Below, piece by piece: positions 43,926-53,966 of a stretch of DNA of 64,000 bases. Origin of the DNA: Ovoidimarina sp050299695 (GTDB taxonomy: Bacteria; Pseudomonadota; Alphaproteobacteria; Rhodobacterales; Rhodobacteraceae). Position 1 is the first letter of the stretch; each line of letters begins with the position of its first letter. Position numbers and translations under genes: made by a program. The notes under the pieces were generated by a model. It saw only the letters and a list, made by a program, of their open reading frames with translations, searched no databases and was not told where the DNA came from. The stretch covers positions 6,387 to 70,386 of the forward strand of contig JBNKWI010000006.1 of assembly GCA_050299695.1 (NCBI GenBank), in the 5' to 3' direction.

Positions 43926-44459
43926 ATGAGGAAAGTCTTGCGGCGTGTCGGCCTGGCGGCCGGGCTCGCCCTGGCGGCGTCGGGCGCATCGGCGCTGACC
44001 ATGGGTCTGACCGATCTCGGGACCTGCGCCACCAGCCAGTTCACCACCTCGACGGCCTGCGAAGGCGCGTTCTCGGGGAACGACCCCAACTCGGACCTCG
44101 ACGGCCTGTTCGGCAAGACCGGCTGGGTCGATGCCGGCCTGTCCTTCAGCCTGACCGGGGCCGGCACCGGGAGCGGCACCTGGAGCGTCACCGACTGGGG
44201 TGGGCTGACCACGGTGATGGCCGTGCTCAAGGGCGGCCCGACCTTCGCGGGCTATCTGCTCGACCTGAGCGGCACCAGCGGTACCTGGAACACGCAGGGG
44301 CTTCTGAAGGGGAGCGGCGGCGCCGGACCGGACCTGTCGCATTTCGCCTTCTACACGACCGGCCCGTCGCAGGTTCCGCTGCCCGCGGCCGGATGGATGA
44401 TGCTCGCCGGTCTCGGCGGCCTTGGCGCCCTGCGCCGGTCGCGGCGCCGGGTGTCCTGA
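43926..44459 (+). CDS. VPLPA-CTERM sorting domain protein
   Basis: The 177-residue secreted protein has a signal peptide (cleavage near SGASALTMG) and the exact tail VPLPAAGWMMLAGLGGLGA plus LRRSRRR. VPLPA-CTERM tails are processed by the exosortase XrtD in Rhodobacteraceae. The middle is rich in Gly, Ser and Thr, as in many surface or matrix proteins. AAGGAGAGGAAGTA gives a strong ribosome site. No exosortase gene is in this window. Confidence 0.92.
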   Translation: MRKVLRRVGLAAGLALAASGASALTMGLTDLGTCATSQFTTSTACEGAFSGNDPNSDLDGLFGKTGWVDAGLSFSLTGAGTGSGTWSVTDWGGLTTVMAVLKGGPTFAGYLLDLSGTSGTWNTQGLLKGSGGAGPDLSHFAFYTTGPSQVPLPAAGWMMLAGLGGLGALRRSRRRVS

Positions 44460-44480
44460 CCACCACTCGCGATGTGGAAC

Positions 44481-44511
44481 GGGCGGCCTCAGGGCCGCCC
44501 GTTTTCTTTTC
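44481..44511 (+). terminator. Rho-independent terminator
   Basis: CGGGCGGCC and GGCCGCCCG form a perfect 9-bp stem with a TCAG loop followed by TTTTCTTTT. It sits 22 bp after the VPLPA-CTERM gene stop. Confidence 0.92.
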
Positions 44512-44599
44512 CGCTTCGCACTTCCCGGAACCGCGCGGCCCGGTTGAACGACGCCGGCGGGTTCCAGCCCGTTGGCCGTGAACTGCCTATCGAGCAGGG

Positions 44600-45034
44600 A
44601 TGGATGAGGAACTGGGCCCTGAGCGTCTTTGGTCGTTGCGTGCCCTGGCTCAGGATGCCCACGTCCAGCGAGAACTCTATCCTCCGTTCGTCCTTGTCGC
44701 CGACGAGCTCGTGCTCGATTTCGACGATGCATTCTCGAAATGTTCGAACGAATTCCGGTCCCGGAATCCGGATCTCGTCGCTCTGGATGCGCATATCGAT
44801 AGCAAGACCGGCATTCTGGAATACTGGGTCGATGACGCGCTGGAAAGCAAGGAGTTCTGGTCCGAAATTCGGCGACTTGCCAAAGAGGCGCTGGTTGTCC
44901 GGGGCCTCTCGACCTTTGCCCCGGATGCCAGCGGCGCCACTTTCGTCTCGAAGGATGGCGTTTGGAATTCGACCGGGTTTGTTGACCCGCCTGCATCCGT
45001 CTTCAGACGATTGATGCGGTTCTTCTTTCGCTAG
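44600..45034 (+). CDS. Orphan hypothetical protein of lower GC
   Basis: The 144-residue acidic protein starts MDEELGPERLWSLR and has no signal peptide or membrane helix until an odd aromatic-basic end (RRLMRFFFR). Its codon use is visibly less GC-biased than its neighbours, which suggests transfer. I do not recognise a family; the size and composition are like those of small immunity proteins, but that is a guess. Confidence 0.6.
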   Translation: MDEELGPERLWSLRALAQDAHVQRELYPPFVLVADELVLDFDDAFSKCSNEFRSRNPDLVALDAHIDSKTGILEYWVDDALESKEFWSEIRRLAKEALVVRGLSTFAPDASGATFVSKDGVWNSTGFVDPPASVFRRLMRFFFR

Positions 45035-45078
45035 AGGCCTTCCGCCGTGCGGTCTGCCCGGATCGACCGGGTGGTCTT

Positions 45079-46143
45079 TCAGTCCGCTTGGGCGAACCGC
45101 GCGCCGTTCGTCGTGGCGAGGAAGGCGTCGAGGGGGACGTCCTCCTGCTTGAGGAAGCCGCGCGCGGGGAGCGTGCCGGCGCGGACCATTTCCAGGATCG
45201 CGGCGACGGAGGAGGCGGTGGTCCAGGCGATGGCGGTGCGCCGCGCCCCGGCGATCTCGCGCGGGCGGTAGGCGCGGACGAATTCGTGGCGGCGCAGCGC
45301 GCCGGCCTCAAGGCCCTCGGCCGAGACATGGACATAGACCACGTCGTCGTCGACGGGGGGCTTGGCGTGGACCAGGATCTCGCCGGCTTCCTTGCGGCGT
45401 TCGCGCATCAGGAGCTCGTGGAAGAAGAAGTTCATGAGCTGCACATGGCCGGGGTAGCGGATGGTCTTGTAGTCGATATTGGGCACCCGACCGAGATAGG
45501 TCTCGCACATCGTCCCGAGCCCGCCCGAGGTGGTGAAGGCTTCGAGTTCCACGCCGCCGATCACCAGTTTCTCGATCCATTCCATCGGCGAAACCCATTT
45601 GCGCTGGCCGTCCTCCAGCACCTCGCAATCGTTGAGGTATTCGTTGACCACGCCCTCGGGCGACCAATTGAACGAATAGCCCATCAGGCCGGTGGGGTTG
45701 CGGGGGAGCGCGCCCACACGCATCCGGCAGGAGCGGCAGGTCTCGAACCTGCCGATCAGATGCGCGCCGGTGATGCCGACGAAGCCGGGGGCGAGGCCGC
45801 ATTGCGGGGCCATCAGGCCTTTGGCGGTTTCCGACATCTCGCGGATCGCGGCGGTGGTGGCCACGTCCTCGGTGAGGTCGAAATAGTGGAGGCCCTGCGC
45901 GTGCGCCTCGGCCGCGACGCCGGTATTGAGGTGGTAGGGCAGGCAGGAGAGCACCGCGTCGGCGCCCGCAAGCGCGGTGGCGAGGGCGCCCGGTTCTCCG
46001 AGGTCGAGGCGCTTCACGTCGTAGCTCGTGCCGGGGCTCCCGCCGGCGGCGTCGAAGCCGGTGACGTCGAACCCCGTCGCGGTGAGGATCTCCGCTGCCA
46101 GCCGGCCGATCTTGCCGAGCCCGAGAACCGCAATCCGCTCCAT
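45079..46143 (-). CDS. Saccharopine dehydrogenase-family oxidoreductase
   Basis: The 354-residue protein has an N-terminal Rossmann fold (VLGLGKIGRLAAEIL) and the saccharopine-dehydrogenase C-terminal domain with TSGGLGTMCETY near residue 210 and KTIRYPGH near 232. Members cleave saccharopine in lysine breakdown or act on related imines; lysine-6-dehydrogenase is also possible. ATG at 46143 begins the Rossmann fold. Confidence 0.82.
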   Translation of the reverse strand: MERIAVLGLGKIGRLAAEILTATGFDVTGFDAAGGSPGTSYDVKRLDLGEPGALATALAGADAVLSCLPYHLNTGVAAEAHAQGLHYFDLTEDVATTAAIREMSETAKGLMAPQCGLAPGFVGITGAHLIGRFETCRSCRMRVGALPRNPTGLMGYSFNWSPEGVVNEYLNDCEVLEDGQRKWVSPMEWIEKLVIGGVELEAFTTSGGLGTMCETYLGRVPNIDYKTIRYPGHVQLMNFFFHELLMRERRKEAGEILVHAKPPVDDDVVYVHVSAEGLEAGALRRHEFVRAYRPREIAGARRTAIAWTTASSVAAILEMVRAGTLPARGFLKQEDVPLDAFLATTNGARFAQAD

Positions 46144-46229
46144 CGCGCGCTTCCTTCTGAATGCCGGATCGGGAATGGGCCTGCGATCCTCCGTCATCGG
46201 GCTATCCCAATGGCCGAACCTGTCAAGAG

Positions 46230-46240
46230 CCCCCCCCCCC
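46230..46240 (+). repeat. Poly(C)11 tract in a divergent promoter region
   Basis: Eleven Cs followed by GGGG lie between the divergent saccharopine-dehydrogenase-like gene (start 46143) and the metallo-hydrolase remnant (start 46310). A length change here could alter promoter spacing. Confidence 0.5.
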
Positions 46241-46309
46241 GGGGCGGCTTGCCCCTCCGGCGCCTGTGGCTAGGGTCCGGTTGTCGCTTTGCGGAAGGAG
46301 GCTGGTGCC

Positions 46310-46828
46310 GTGCTGTGCAGGATCGGTGAGGTCGAGATCTGGCGGATCCTGGAGATCCACGGGCCGTTCCTGGCGGGCCATGTGTCGGTGCTGGTGCGGA
46401 GCGGCGGCCGCGAAGCGGTGATCACCGGGGACGCGCTGCACTCGTCGGTGCAGTGCCGGCACCCGGACTGGCATTTCCGGTTCGATGCCGATGCGGAGAT
46501 GGCGGTGGCCTCGCGCCGGCGGCTCCTCGAGGACGCCTCGGAAACGCGGCGGCTGGTCCTCGGCAGCCATTTCGCGCTGCCCTCGCTGGGGCGGGTTGAG
46601 GCCGGGAAAGAGGGGTTTCGCTGGGTCGAAAAGGCCGGGCGAACGAAGGGGATCTTTGGAGACCTCGGGTCAGAGCCCTTCCTCGTATTCGGTCAGGGTC
46701 CATCCATCGGGAGGAGCAATCAGATCGAGCGAAAATCTCTCCGTGCCGACCGCGTCCTCGAAGCTCCAAAACACCCCATCCGGATTGTGCCTCGACACAG
46801 GCGAATGCGACTTGCCGAAAGCGCCTAG
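46310..46828 (+). pseudogene. Metallo-beta-lactamase-fold hydrolase with internal deletion
   Basis: A GTG start with AAGGAG upstream opens RIGEVEIWRILEIHGPFL, the normal N-terminus of roseobacter MBL-fold hydrolases. The next residues, AGHVSVLVRSGG and AVITGDALHSSVQCRHPDWHF, are the normal C-terminal third. The part between, with the HxHxDH zinc motif, is missing in frame (roughly 160-170 residues). After about 46627 (FRWVEKAG) the frame runs into unrelated sequence that overlaps the next gene. It cannot be an active enzyme. Confidence 0.85.
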
Positions 46829-47404
46829 TTCGGAGGCAACTCTTGCTCTCGTCGCGTCATCGAGGAGGCCACAACGAAATACCTGCAATTCGCGGAACGC
46901 AATGCTGTACGGACCGCTTTCAGCGGGAAAATGATCGGCCCCGACTCCGTCCTCCGCATCGCCATACAAGACCGCGTATTGCCCATAGTCCCAGTCTCGT
47001 GAAAACGAGTATCGGCTGCCGGGCGCAATCTCGATACCCGGCCAATAGGGCCCTCTCGCATGGAGGGCTTCCTGCAACGAATGGGAAATTGGCCCTCCAT
47101 CGACCAGATGCCTGGGGTCGGCTTCGTTGGGGTCATCTTCCAATCCGACAAGCGCACGGTCGGGGTGATCTGAGGACACGATGTCGGCCAGGTCCAACAC
47201 ACCGTCGTAGAGGCAGACCGGTTCATCGGTCGGGTTGGCGATCGTCGCGGTGACGCGCACCAAATTCTTTCCCAGCGAGACCGACCTTGCAGATTCAATG
47301 AAGTCGCCGGCCTCCAGGGCCCGGGGCGCCAAGTGCATCTCCGTGCAGGATACAAGCACGGGTACTGCCCCGAATGCGGCGATCAATCTTGTCGTGCATG
47401 GCAT
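46670..47404 (-). CDS. Orphan lipoprotein of lower GC
   Basis: The 244-residue protein starts MPCTTRLIAAFGAVPVLVSC, a lipoprotein signal with lipobox LVSC. The mature part has an early segment like intracellular-proteinase-inhibitor or DUF-type beta domains (VRVTATIANPTDEPVCLYDG). GC and codon use are lower than in neighbours. Its 3' end overlaps the out-of-family tail of the MBL remnant, so its arrival and the damage to that gene may be linked. Confidence 0.65.
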   Translation of the reverse strand: MPCTTRLIAAFGAVPVLVSCTEMHLAPRALEAGDFIESARSVSLGKNLVRVTATIANPTDEPVCLYDGVLDLADIVSSDHPDRALVGLEDDPNEADPRHLVDGGPISHSLQEALHARGPYWPGIEIAPGSRYSFSRDWDYGQYAVLYGDAEDGVGADHFPAESGPYSIAFRELQVFRCGLLDDATRARVASELGAFGKSHSPVSRHNPDGVFWSFEDAVGTERFSLDLIAPPDGWTLTEYEEGL

Positions 47405-47580
47405 TGCGGTCTTCCCGTCAGGGGATTGCTTTCGTTCACTTTCCTTGCGGCGCACTGGATTGTCCAGATCGGGGCCCGGGCGGAGTTCGCACGGATGGCT
47501 TGCGCAGGAGGCCCCGGATGAGGCCTTGAAACTGGCCTTCCCGCGCCGCTGCGCTACACTCGCGGAGAGGAGGTGCCTCC

Positions 47581-48404
47581 ATGCTGCGAACGCTCCTGAC
47601 GCTCGTTTTCTGCTGTGCCGCGCTTGGGGCGGAGGCACAGGAGCGACGGGCGAGCCATTGCATCGCGATTGCGGATTCGGCGCCGGGGCTCGAATATGTG
47701 CAACTCGCGGGTTTCCGGGAGCCGGTGCCGGAGTTCTCGGTGCGGATCAGCTATATCGACCACGCGATGTTCCTGATCCAGACGCCGGGCGGGCTGAGCG
47801 CGGTGACGGATTACACGGGCTTCATCGGCGCGACGGAGTTCGCGCCGACGGTGGCGACGATGAACAATGCCCATGGGACACATTGGACCACGACGCCGAT
47901 CCGGGGATTCCGCATGTGCTGGAGGGCTGGGCGACGGGCGGCGATCCGCGCGAGTATCATCTCGACCTGGGCGAGATGCTGGTCCGGAACGTCCATACCG
48001 ATGTGCGCTCGGGGATCGGCGGGGTGCGGCCGGACGGCAATTCGATCTTCATCTTCGAGGTCGAGGGGCTCTGCATCGGCCATCTGGGGCATCTGCACCA
48101 TTATCCGGACGCGGCGCAGCTCGCGGCGATCGGGCGGCTCGACGTGGTGATGGCGGCGGTGGATGGCGGCACGACGATGGACCTGCCGGTGATGATCCGG
48201 CTCCTGAAGCGGCTGAAATCCTCGGTCGTGATCCCGATGCACTGGTTCTCGGGTTATACTCTCGAGACCTTCCTCGCGGGCATGGCGGACGAGTTCGAGA
48301 TCCGCCGCGACATGCCGAACGCGATCGAGCTGTCGCTGCGGACCCTGCCGGACCGGCCCACGGTGATCCCGCTCAGGCCGGAATACCTGATCGAGACCGA
48401 GTGA
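47581..48404 (+). pseudogene. Secreted metallo-hydrolase-like protein, frameshifted
   Basis: A signal peptide (MLRTLLTLVFCCAALGAEAQ) opens an MBL-like fold (YIDHAMFLIQTPGGLSAVTDYTG; TMNNAHGTHWTT). At about 47898 the frame shifts: the continuation PGIPHVLEGWATGGDPREYHLDLGEM lies in another frame and runs to 48404 (FEVEGLCIGHLGHLHHY, VVIPMHWFSGYTL). Adding one G to read CCGGATCCGG restores TTPDPGIPHVLEG. The full protein would have about 274 residues. Confidence 0.82.
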
Positions 48405-48459
48405 GCTTGCGTTTCGCGCGGATCGGCCCGAGAACCGGGCGGATGTCCGAGGCCTTTCT

Positions 48460-49872
48460 ATGCTGAACCCCGTCGACGATGCGCTGATCGCCCGGCTCGA
48501 GGCCGCGCTGCCGGGGGCGGTGCGCCCTGTCGAGCCGCATCACCTCGAGGAGCCACGCGGCAGGTGGCCCGGGCAGGCGGGGGTGCTGGTGGTGCCCGCG
48601 TCCACCGAGGAGGTCGCGGCGGCGATCCGGCTCGCGGGCGAGGCGCGGGTGGGGGTGGTGCCCCATGGCGGCGGGACGGGCCTGGTGGGCGGGCAGGTGA
48701 TGCCCGAGGGTCCGGCGCCGATGCTCCTGTCGTTGGCGCGGATGACGCGGATCCGGGGCGTCCACGCGGACGAGAACGTTTTGGTGGCCGAGGCCGGCGC
48801 GACGCTCGCCGATGTGCAGCGGGCGGCGGAGGCGGAGGGCCGGCTGTTTCCCTTGTCCTACGCCTCGGAAGGCACGGCGCGGATCGGCGGGGCGCTGGCG
48901 GTGAATTCGGGCGGGCTGAACGTGCTGCGCTACGGCACGGCGCGGGATCTGTGCCTGGGGATCGAGGCGGTCCTGCCGGACGGGCAGGTGCTGCACGGGC
49001 TGAAGCGGCTCAGGAAGGACAATACCGGCTATGACCTGCGCAACCTGTTGATCGGGTCGGAGGGGACTTTGGGGGTGATCACCGCGACGGCGCTGCGGCT
49101 TTTTCCGCGCCCGGCGCGGCGGGCGACGGCGTTCCTCGTCGTGCCGGATCCGGCCGCGGCGCTGGCGCTTCTGGCGCGGGCCGGGCGGGTTGCGGGCGAG
49201 GCGGTTTCGGGTTTCGAACTGATCTCGGGGCAGGGGCTGCGGTTCCTCGACGAGGCGGGCTTCGCGGTGAGCCATCCGTTCGGGGCGGCGCTACCGGATT
49301 GGCTGGTCTTGACCGAGATCGCGACGTCGGGCGCGGCGGACCCGGACGCGCTGGTGGAGGAGCTGTTCGAGGCGGGGGTCGCGGCGGGCGAGGTGCTGGA
49401 CGGTCATGTGGCGCAATCGGAGGCGCAGCGGGCGGCGTTCTGGGCCTTGCGCGAGACGATCCCCGAGGCGAACCGGCGGATCGGCGCGGTGGCGAGCCAC
49501 GATATCGCGCTGCCCCTGTCGGAGATTCCGGGGTTTCTCGAGGCGGCCGGCGCGCGGCTGGCCGGGCTGGGGCCCTTGCGGGTGAACGCCTTCGGGCATC
49601 TGGGCGACGGGAACCTGCATTACAACCTGTTCCCGCCCGCGGGCGAGACCCGTGCGGCCTGGGCGCATCTCGCGGCGGAGGCGAGCCGGATCGTGCATGA
49701 CATGACCGTCGCCCGGGGCGGGTCGTTCTCGGCCGAACACGGGGTCGGGCGGCTGAAGGTGGACGACTTGGAGCGCTATGGCGATCCGGCGAAGCTCGAT
49801 GCGATGCGCCGGATCAAGGCCGCGCTCGACCCGGCGGGGATCATGAACCCGGGCGCGGTGTTGCGTGGCTGA
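48460..49872 (+). CDS. FAD-linked D-2-hydroxyacid dehydrogenase (GlcD / D2HGDH type)
   Basis: The 470-residue protein has a PCMH FAD-binding domain (VVPHGGGTGLVGG near residue 70, SEGTARIGGALAVNSGG near 138) and a C-terminal FAD-oxidase domain ending in HGVGRLKVDDLERYG and ALDPAGIMNPG. Substrates of this family are glycolate, D-lactate or D-2-hydroxyglutarate; the single-subunit context (no glcE/glcF nearby) favours the last two. Confidence 0.9.
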   Translation: MLNPVDDALIARLEAALPGAVRPVEPHHLEEPRGRWPGQAGVLVVPASTEEVAAAIRLAGEARVGVVPHGGGTGLVGGQVMPEGPAPMLLSLARMTRIRGVHADENVLVAEAGATLADVQRAAEAEGRLFPLSYASEGTARIGGALAVNSGGLNVLRYGTARDLCLGIEAVLPDGQVLHGLKRLRKDNTGYDLRNLLIGSEGTLGVITATALRLFPRPARRATAFLVVPDPAAALALLARAGRVAGEAVSGFELISGQGLRFLDEAGFAVSHPFGAALPDWLVLTEIATSGAADPDALVEELFEAGVAAGEVLDGHVAQSEAQRAAFWALRETIPEANRRIGAVASHDIALPLSEIPGFLEAAGARLAGLGPLRVNAFGHLGDGNLHYNLFPPAGETRAAWAHLAAEASRIVHDMTVARGGSFSAEHGVGRLKVDDLERYGDPAKLDAMRRIKAALDPAGIMNPGAVLRG

Positions 49873-50715
49873 TTAGCGCCGTACCTGCCAGGCGCCGTCC
49901 CGCCATTCGTAGGTTAGGTTGCTGAGCGGATAGGCAACCTCCTCCCAGAGGTCGGCGGCAAGCGATTGAAGGGAGGCCTCCGCACCGTCCCGATCGGCAT
50001 CGGTGAACAGGACCAGATCGCGCGCGAGCGGGATCATGACGATCTGCCCAAGCTCCTCGTCGAGGTCGTTCCAGATTTCTGAATTCAAAAGGAAGCTGGC
50101 TTCGTAGGTGCCGTCGAAGACGAGGTAGGAGATCCCGTCGCCGGCGATTTCGGGGTGCCAGCCCGCGCGCGCGAGATTCCCGGATGCGAGTGCGAAAAGC
50201 TCCGAGGCATCGAGTCCGAGCTCCGTGGCGTCGCCCGGCACGACATATGACAGCGTCGTTGGGTTGTTGAACACATAAAAGATCCTGAGGTCTCCGACGA
50301 AGGGGTCGGACAGGGGAGCGAGGTCGTCCTCGACCCCCTGAGGGAAGTCTTCGTGGCGGATCACAGGCAGGATGGTCGCGACATCCTTCGGGACATCTGC
50401 ATCGGCGGCGGCAAAGGATTCGACCAAGCCGGCGAGGAAACCGTCGAAGATTTGTTGGCGCTCGGCATCGCTTTCTGCGGCCTGAAGCTGCCTGTGCAGG
50501 TTGTCCGGGTAGCTCAAGAATTCGATCCCGCTCGGGCCGCCGACCGAGATCGACTGGTCGCTGAAGTCGATTTCGGCCGTCTCCACACCGTCGAGTGTGA
50601 GATAGGCGTTGCGCATGAGTTCGAGCGTATCGCGAACCGTTTCGGGCCGGGCGATCTGTGCAACCGCCGGGGCGGCGATTGTCCAGAGGACAAGAAGGAG
50701 AGCGGGAAGGCGCAT
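49873..50715 (-). CDS. DUF1444-family protein with signal peptide
   Basis: The 280-residue protein has a signal peptide (cleavage after AVAQ) and DUF1444 features: ILPVIRHEDF, FVGDLRIFYVFNNPTTLSYV and TELGLDASELFALASGNLA. Known members such as YtpQ are cytoplasmic, so the signal peptide is unusual. Function is unknown. It starts 2 bp after the apt stop and is the last gene of the operon. Confidence 0.8.
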   Translation of the reverse strand: MRLPALLLVLWTIAAPAVAQIARPETVRDTLELMRNAYLTLDGVETAEIDFSDQSISVGGPSGIEFLSYPDNLHRQLQAAESDAERQQIFDGFLAGLVESFAAADADVPKDVATILPVIRHEDFPQGVEDDLAPLSDPFVGDLRIFYVFNNPTTLSYVVPGDATELGLDASELFALASGNLARAGWHPEIAGDGISYLVFDGTYEASFLLNSEIWNDLDEELGQIVMIPLARDLVLFTDADRDGAEASLQSLAADLWEEVAYPLSNLTYEWRDGAWQVRR

Positions 50716-50717
50716 GA

Positions 50718-51251
50718 TCAGGCGCCTTCGAAGGCGCAGAGGGCGTGGACCTCGAAGCCGAGGGCTTCGAGGCGGTTGCGGCCGCCGAGTTCGGGCAGGT
50801 CGACGACGAAGGCGCAGCCGGTGATCTCGCCGCCGAGGCGTTCGATCAGGCGGATGCCGGCTTCGGCGGTGCCGCCGGTGGCGAGGAGGTCGTCGACGAG
50901 GAGCACCTTCTCGCCGGCGCGGATCGCGTCGTCGTGCAGTTCGACCACGGCCTCGCCGTATTCGAGCTGGTACTCCTCGGCGATGGTCGCGCCGGGGAGC
51001 TTGCCCTTCTTCCGGACCGGCACGAAGCCCACCGAGAGCTGGTGCGCTACCGCGCCGCCGAGGATGAAGCCGCGCGCCTCGAGGCCCACGACCTTGTCGA
51101 TCTCGGTGCCGGCATAGGGGTGCAGGAGCTGGTCGATGCACATCCGGAAGCCGCGCGGATCGGCGAAGAGCGTGGTGACATCCCGGAACATGATGCCCTC
51201 ATGGGGGAAGTCGGGGATGGTGCGGATGTAGTCCTTGACGGTCTTGGCCAT
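50718..51251 (-). CDS. apt: Adenine phosphoribosyltransferase
   Basis: The 177-residue enzyme makes AMP from adenine and PRPP. The PRPP motif is VLLVDDLLATGGTAEA near residue 120, and VVGLEARGFILGG lies near 55. It fits the context: MtnP, encoded upstream on the same strand, releases adenine. Confidence 0.96.
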   Translation of the reverse strand: MAKTVKDYIRTIPDFPHEGIMFRDVTTLFADPRGFRMCIDQLLHPYAGTEIDKVVGLEARGFILGGAVAHQLSVGFVPVRKKGKLPGATIAEEYQLEYGEAVVELHDDAIRAGEKVLLVDDLLATGGTAEAGIRLIERLGGEITGCAFVVDLPELGGRNRLEALGFEVHALCAFEGA

Positions 51252-51349
51252 GGTCGGTTCGGTCTCTTTCGCGCTTGGGCCCGGGCGAACCTAGTCGGAT
51301 CGCGCGGGGCAGGGAACAGGTATTGCGGGCGGCGTGTCGCGCAGGTGCG

Positions 51350-51826
51350 TCAGGGCCCGAAATTCGGTTTCGCCACCATCAGCCAGAAAACGCCGGTCAG
51401 CGCCGCGAAGGCGGGCCAGCCGAGCGCGAACCAGAGGCGGTAGAGCCGGCGGGCCTCGTCGGGCAGGGGCCGCCCCTCGGCCAGCGCGGCGCCGGCAAGA
51501 TCGCGGATCCGGATCTGCAGACGGACCACGGGCGCCCAGCAGGCGAAGGCGAGGAGATAGGCGGCGTAGGTCAGGAGGAGCCAGGGTTCGGTGGGGGCGT
51601 AGCCGGTCAGGTGGAGCAGGGCGAGGCCGGTCAGTGGCTGGAACACCCCGGCGGGTGTGGTGAAGATCCAGTCGGCCAGGACCACCGCCGAGGCGACGGA
51701 ATGGATCGTTTCGACCCGGCCCGTCCGCATCGCCATGACCATCTGGAAGGCGGTGCCGATGCCGGTGCCGAAGAGCACCGTCGACGACAGGATGTGGAGC
51801 CATTTGAGGGTCAGGTACCAGTCCAT
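51350..51826 (-). CDS. DUF2269-family membrane protein
   Basis: The 158-residue protein has four helices and the start MDWYLTLKWLHILSSTVLFGTGIG, typical of DUF2269. Its start shares one base with the stop of the epimerase/DoxX gene. Function is not known; coupling to the DoxX-bearing partner suggests a common membrane complex. Confidence 0.88.
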   Translation of the reverse strand: MDWYLTLKWLHILSSTVLFGTGIGTAFQMVMAMRTGRVETIHSVASAVVLADWIFTTPAGVFQPLTGLALLHLTGYAPTEPWLLLTYAAYLLAFACWAPVVRLQIRIRDLAGAALAEGRPLPDEARRLYRLWFALGWPAFAALTGVFWLMVAKPNFGP

Positions 51827-53087
51827 CACCGCTCCTCCGCGAGTGCGAGATGGGTGAGGATCAGGACGAGGATGGGGAGGTTCTTGAGAAGCTCGCCGAA
51901 CGGGGCGAGCCAGAGGCCCGGGGTGAGAACGGTCAGTGCGAGGGTGTAGCCCCCCACCATGGCGAGCTGCGCGAGCGCGGTGGCGCGGGGCCGCCAGTTC
52001 CAGAGGAGGGCGGCGGCGAGGGCGAGGTCGAGGGCACCGCCGGCCCGGGCGAGGGCGATCAGGAGCGGCTCCGGGAGGCCGGTTCCGGCGAAGAGCGACA
52101 GGAAGCTCCGGGCGGGGAGCGCGAGGCCGAGGAGGCCGGAGACCAGCCAGAGGAGCGCGAGGGTCAACCGGATCAGCGGTTTCAGGAGATAGAGCCGCGC
52201 CTGCCAGAGGTCCTGCGTGCCGGCGGGCCGGGCGTCGAGGACGGCGGAAAGGGCGCGCGGGCGGGACGGGATGCGGTCGAGGAGCGGTGTGCTGTCGGCG
52301 AGTAGGTTGGTCTCGAGCTGGCGGAGGGCGGTGGTGGAAATGGGGCCGAGCTTCAGGAGGTCGCCAAGCCGTCCGGCGAGGCGCGCGAGGGTCGCGGGCA
52401 GGCGCAGGGCCGGCACCGGGGGGAGGCCGAGCCAGCGTCGGTGGGCGGCGATGAGCGCGGCCTGGGTGACCGTCTCGGAGCCGCCGATCTGCCAGGCGCC
52501 GGGGCCGGGCGCCATTGTGAGGCAATCGAGCACTACCCGGGCGAGGTCGGCGGCGTGGATCGGGTTCGTGGTCTCGGTGCCGGAGCCGACCAGCGGCGTC
52601 CGGAGCGGCATCGCAGCGAGGGCCCGGAGGAGCGAGGAGCCGCCATAGGACGTGTCGGCCAGCACGAGGCCCGGGCGCAGGATCGTCACCCCCGCCTCGG
52701 CGGCGACGGTTTCACCCTGGCGGCGCCAGCGGGCGAAGGGTGTGTCCGCCTCGATCCCCACCGCCGAGATCAGGACGGCGCCGGCTTCGGGTGTGCGGGC
52801 GGCGTAGGCGGCGCGGGGGGCGTCCACATGAACGGCGCGGAAGGCCGGTTCCGGGCCGGTGAGGAGCCCGGCGGCGTTCACGATAGCGGTTCCGTCCGCG
52901 AGATGGGGGCGCCAGAACTCGGGTCTGTGGGTGGCCGGGTCGGTGAGGTCGGCGCGGAGCGTCGCGAAGCCCATTCGCTCGAGCGCGCCGGTGCGGCGGG
53001 CGCAGGCAGTGACCGCGTGCCCCTCGGCGCGGAGGGTGAAGCAGATGTAGCGCCCGATGAAACCGTCGGCGCCGAGGACGAGGACTT

Positions 53088-53091
<4 letters not shown>
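51826..53091 (-). CDS. NAD(P)-binding epimerase-like protein fused to a DoxX-like membrane domain
   Basis: The 421-residue protein starts at GTG 53091, overlapping the mtnP stop (GTGA). Residues 1-280 form an atypical SDR/NmrA-like Rossmann domain (VLVLGADGFIGRYI). Residues about 295-421 hold four helices with DoxX/DoxD-like character (ARSFLSLFAGTGLPEPLLI). Fusions of this type are known but their role is not. It sits inside the adenine salvage operon. Confidence 0.85.

Positions 53092-53966
<875 letters not shown>

Noticed and set aside
44489..44794. Minus-strand 101-residue frame over the start of the orphan gene at 44600
   Set aside because: It starts inside that gene, crosses the terminator of the VPLPA-CTERM gene and has no ribosome site.
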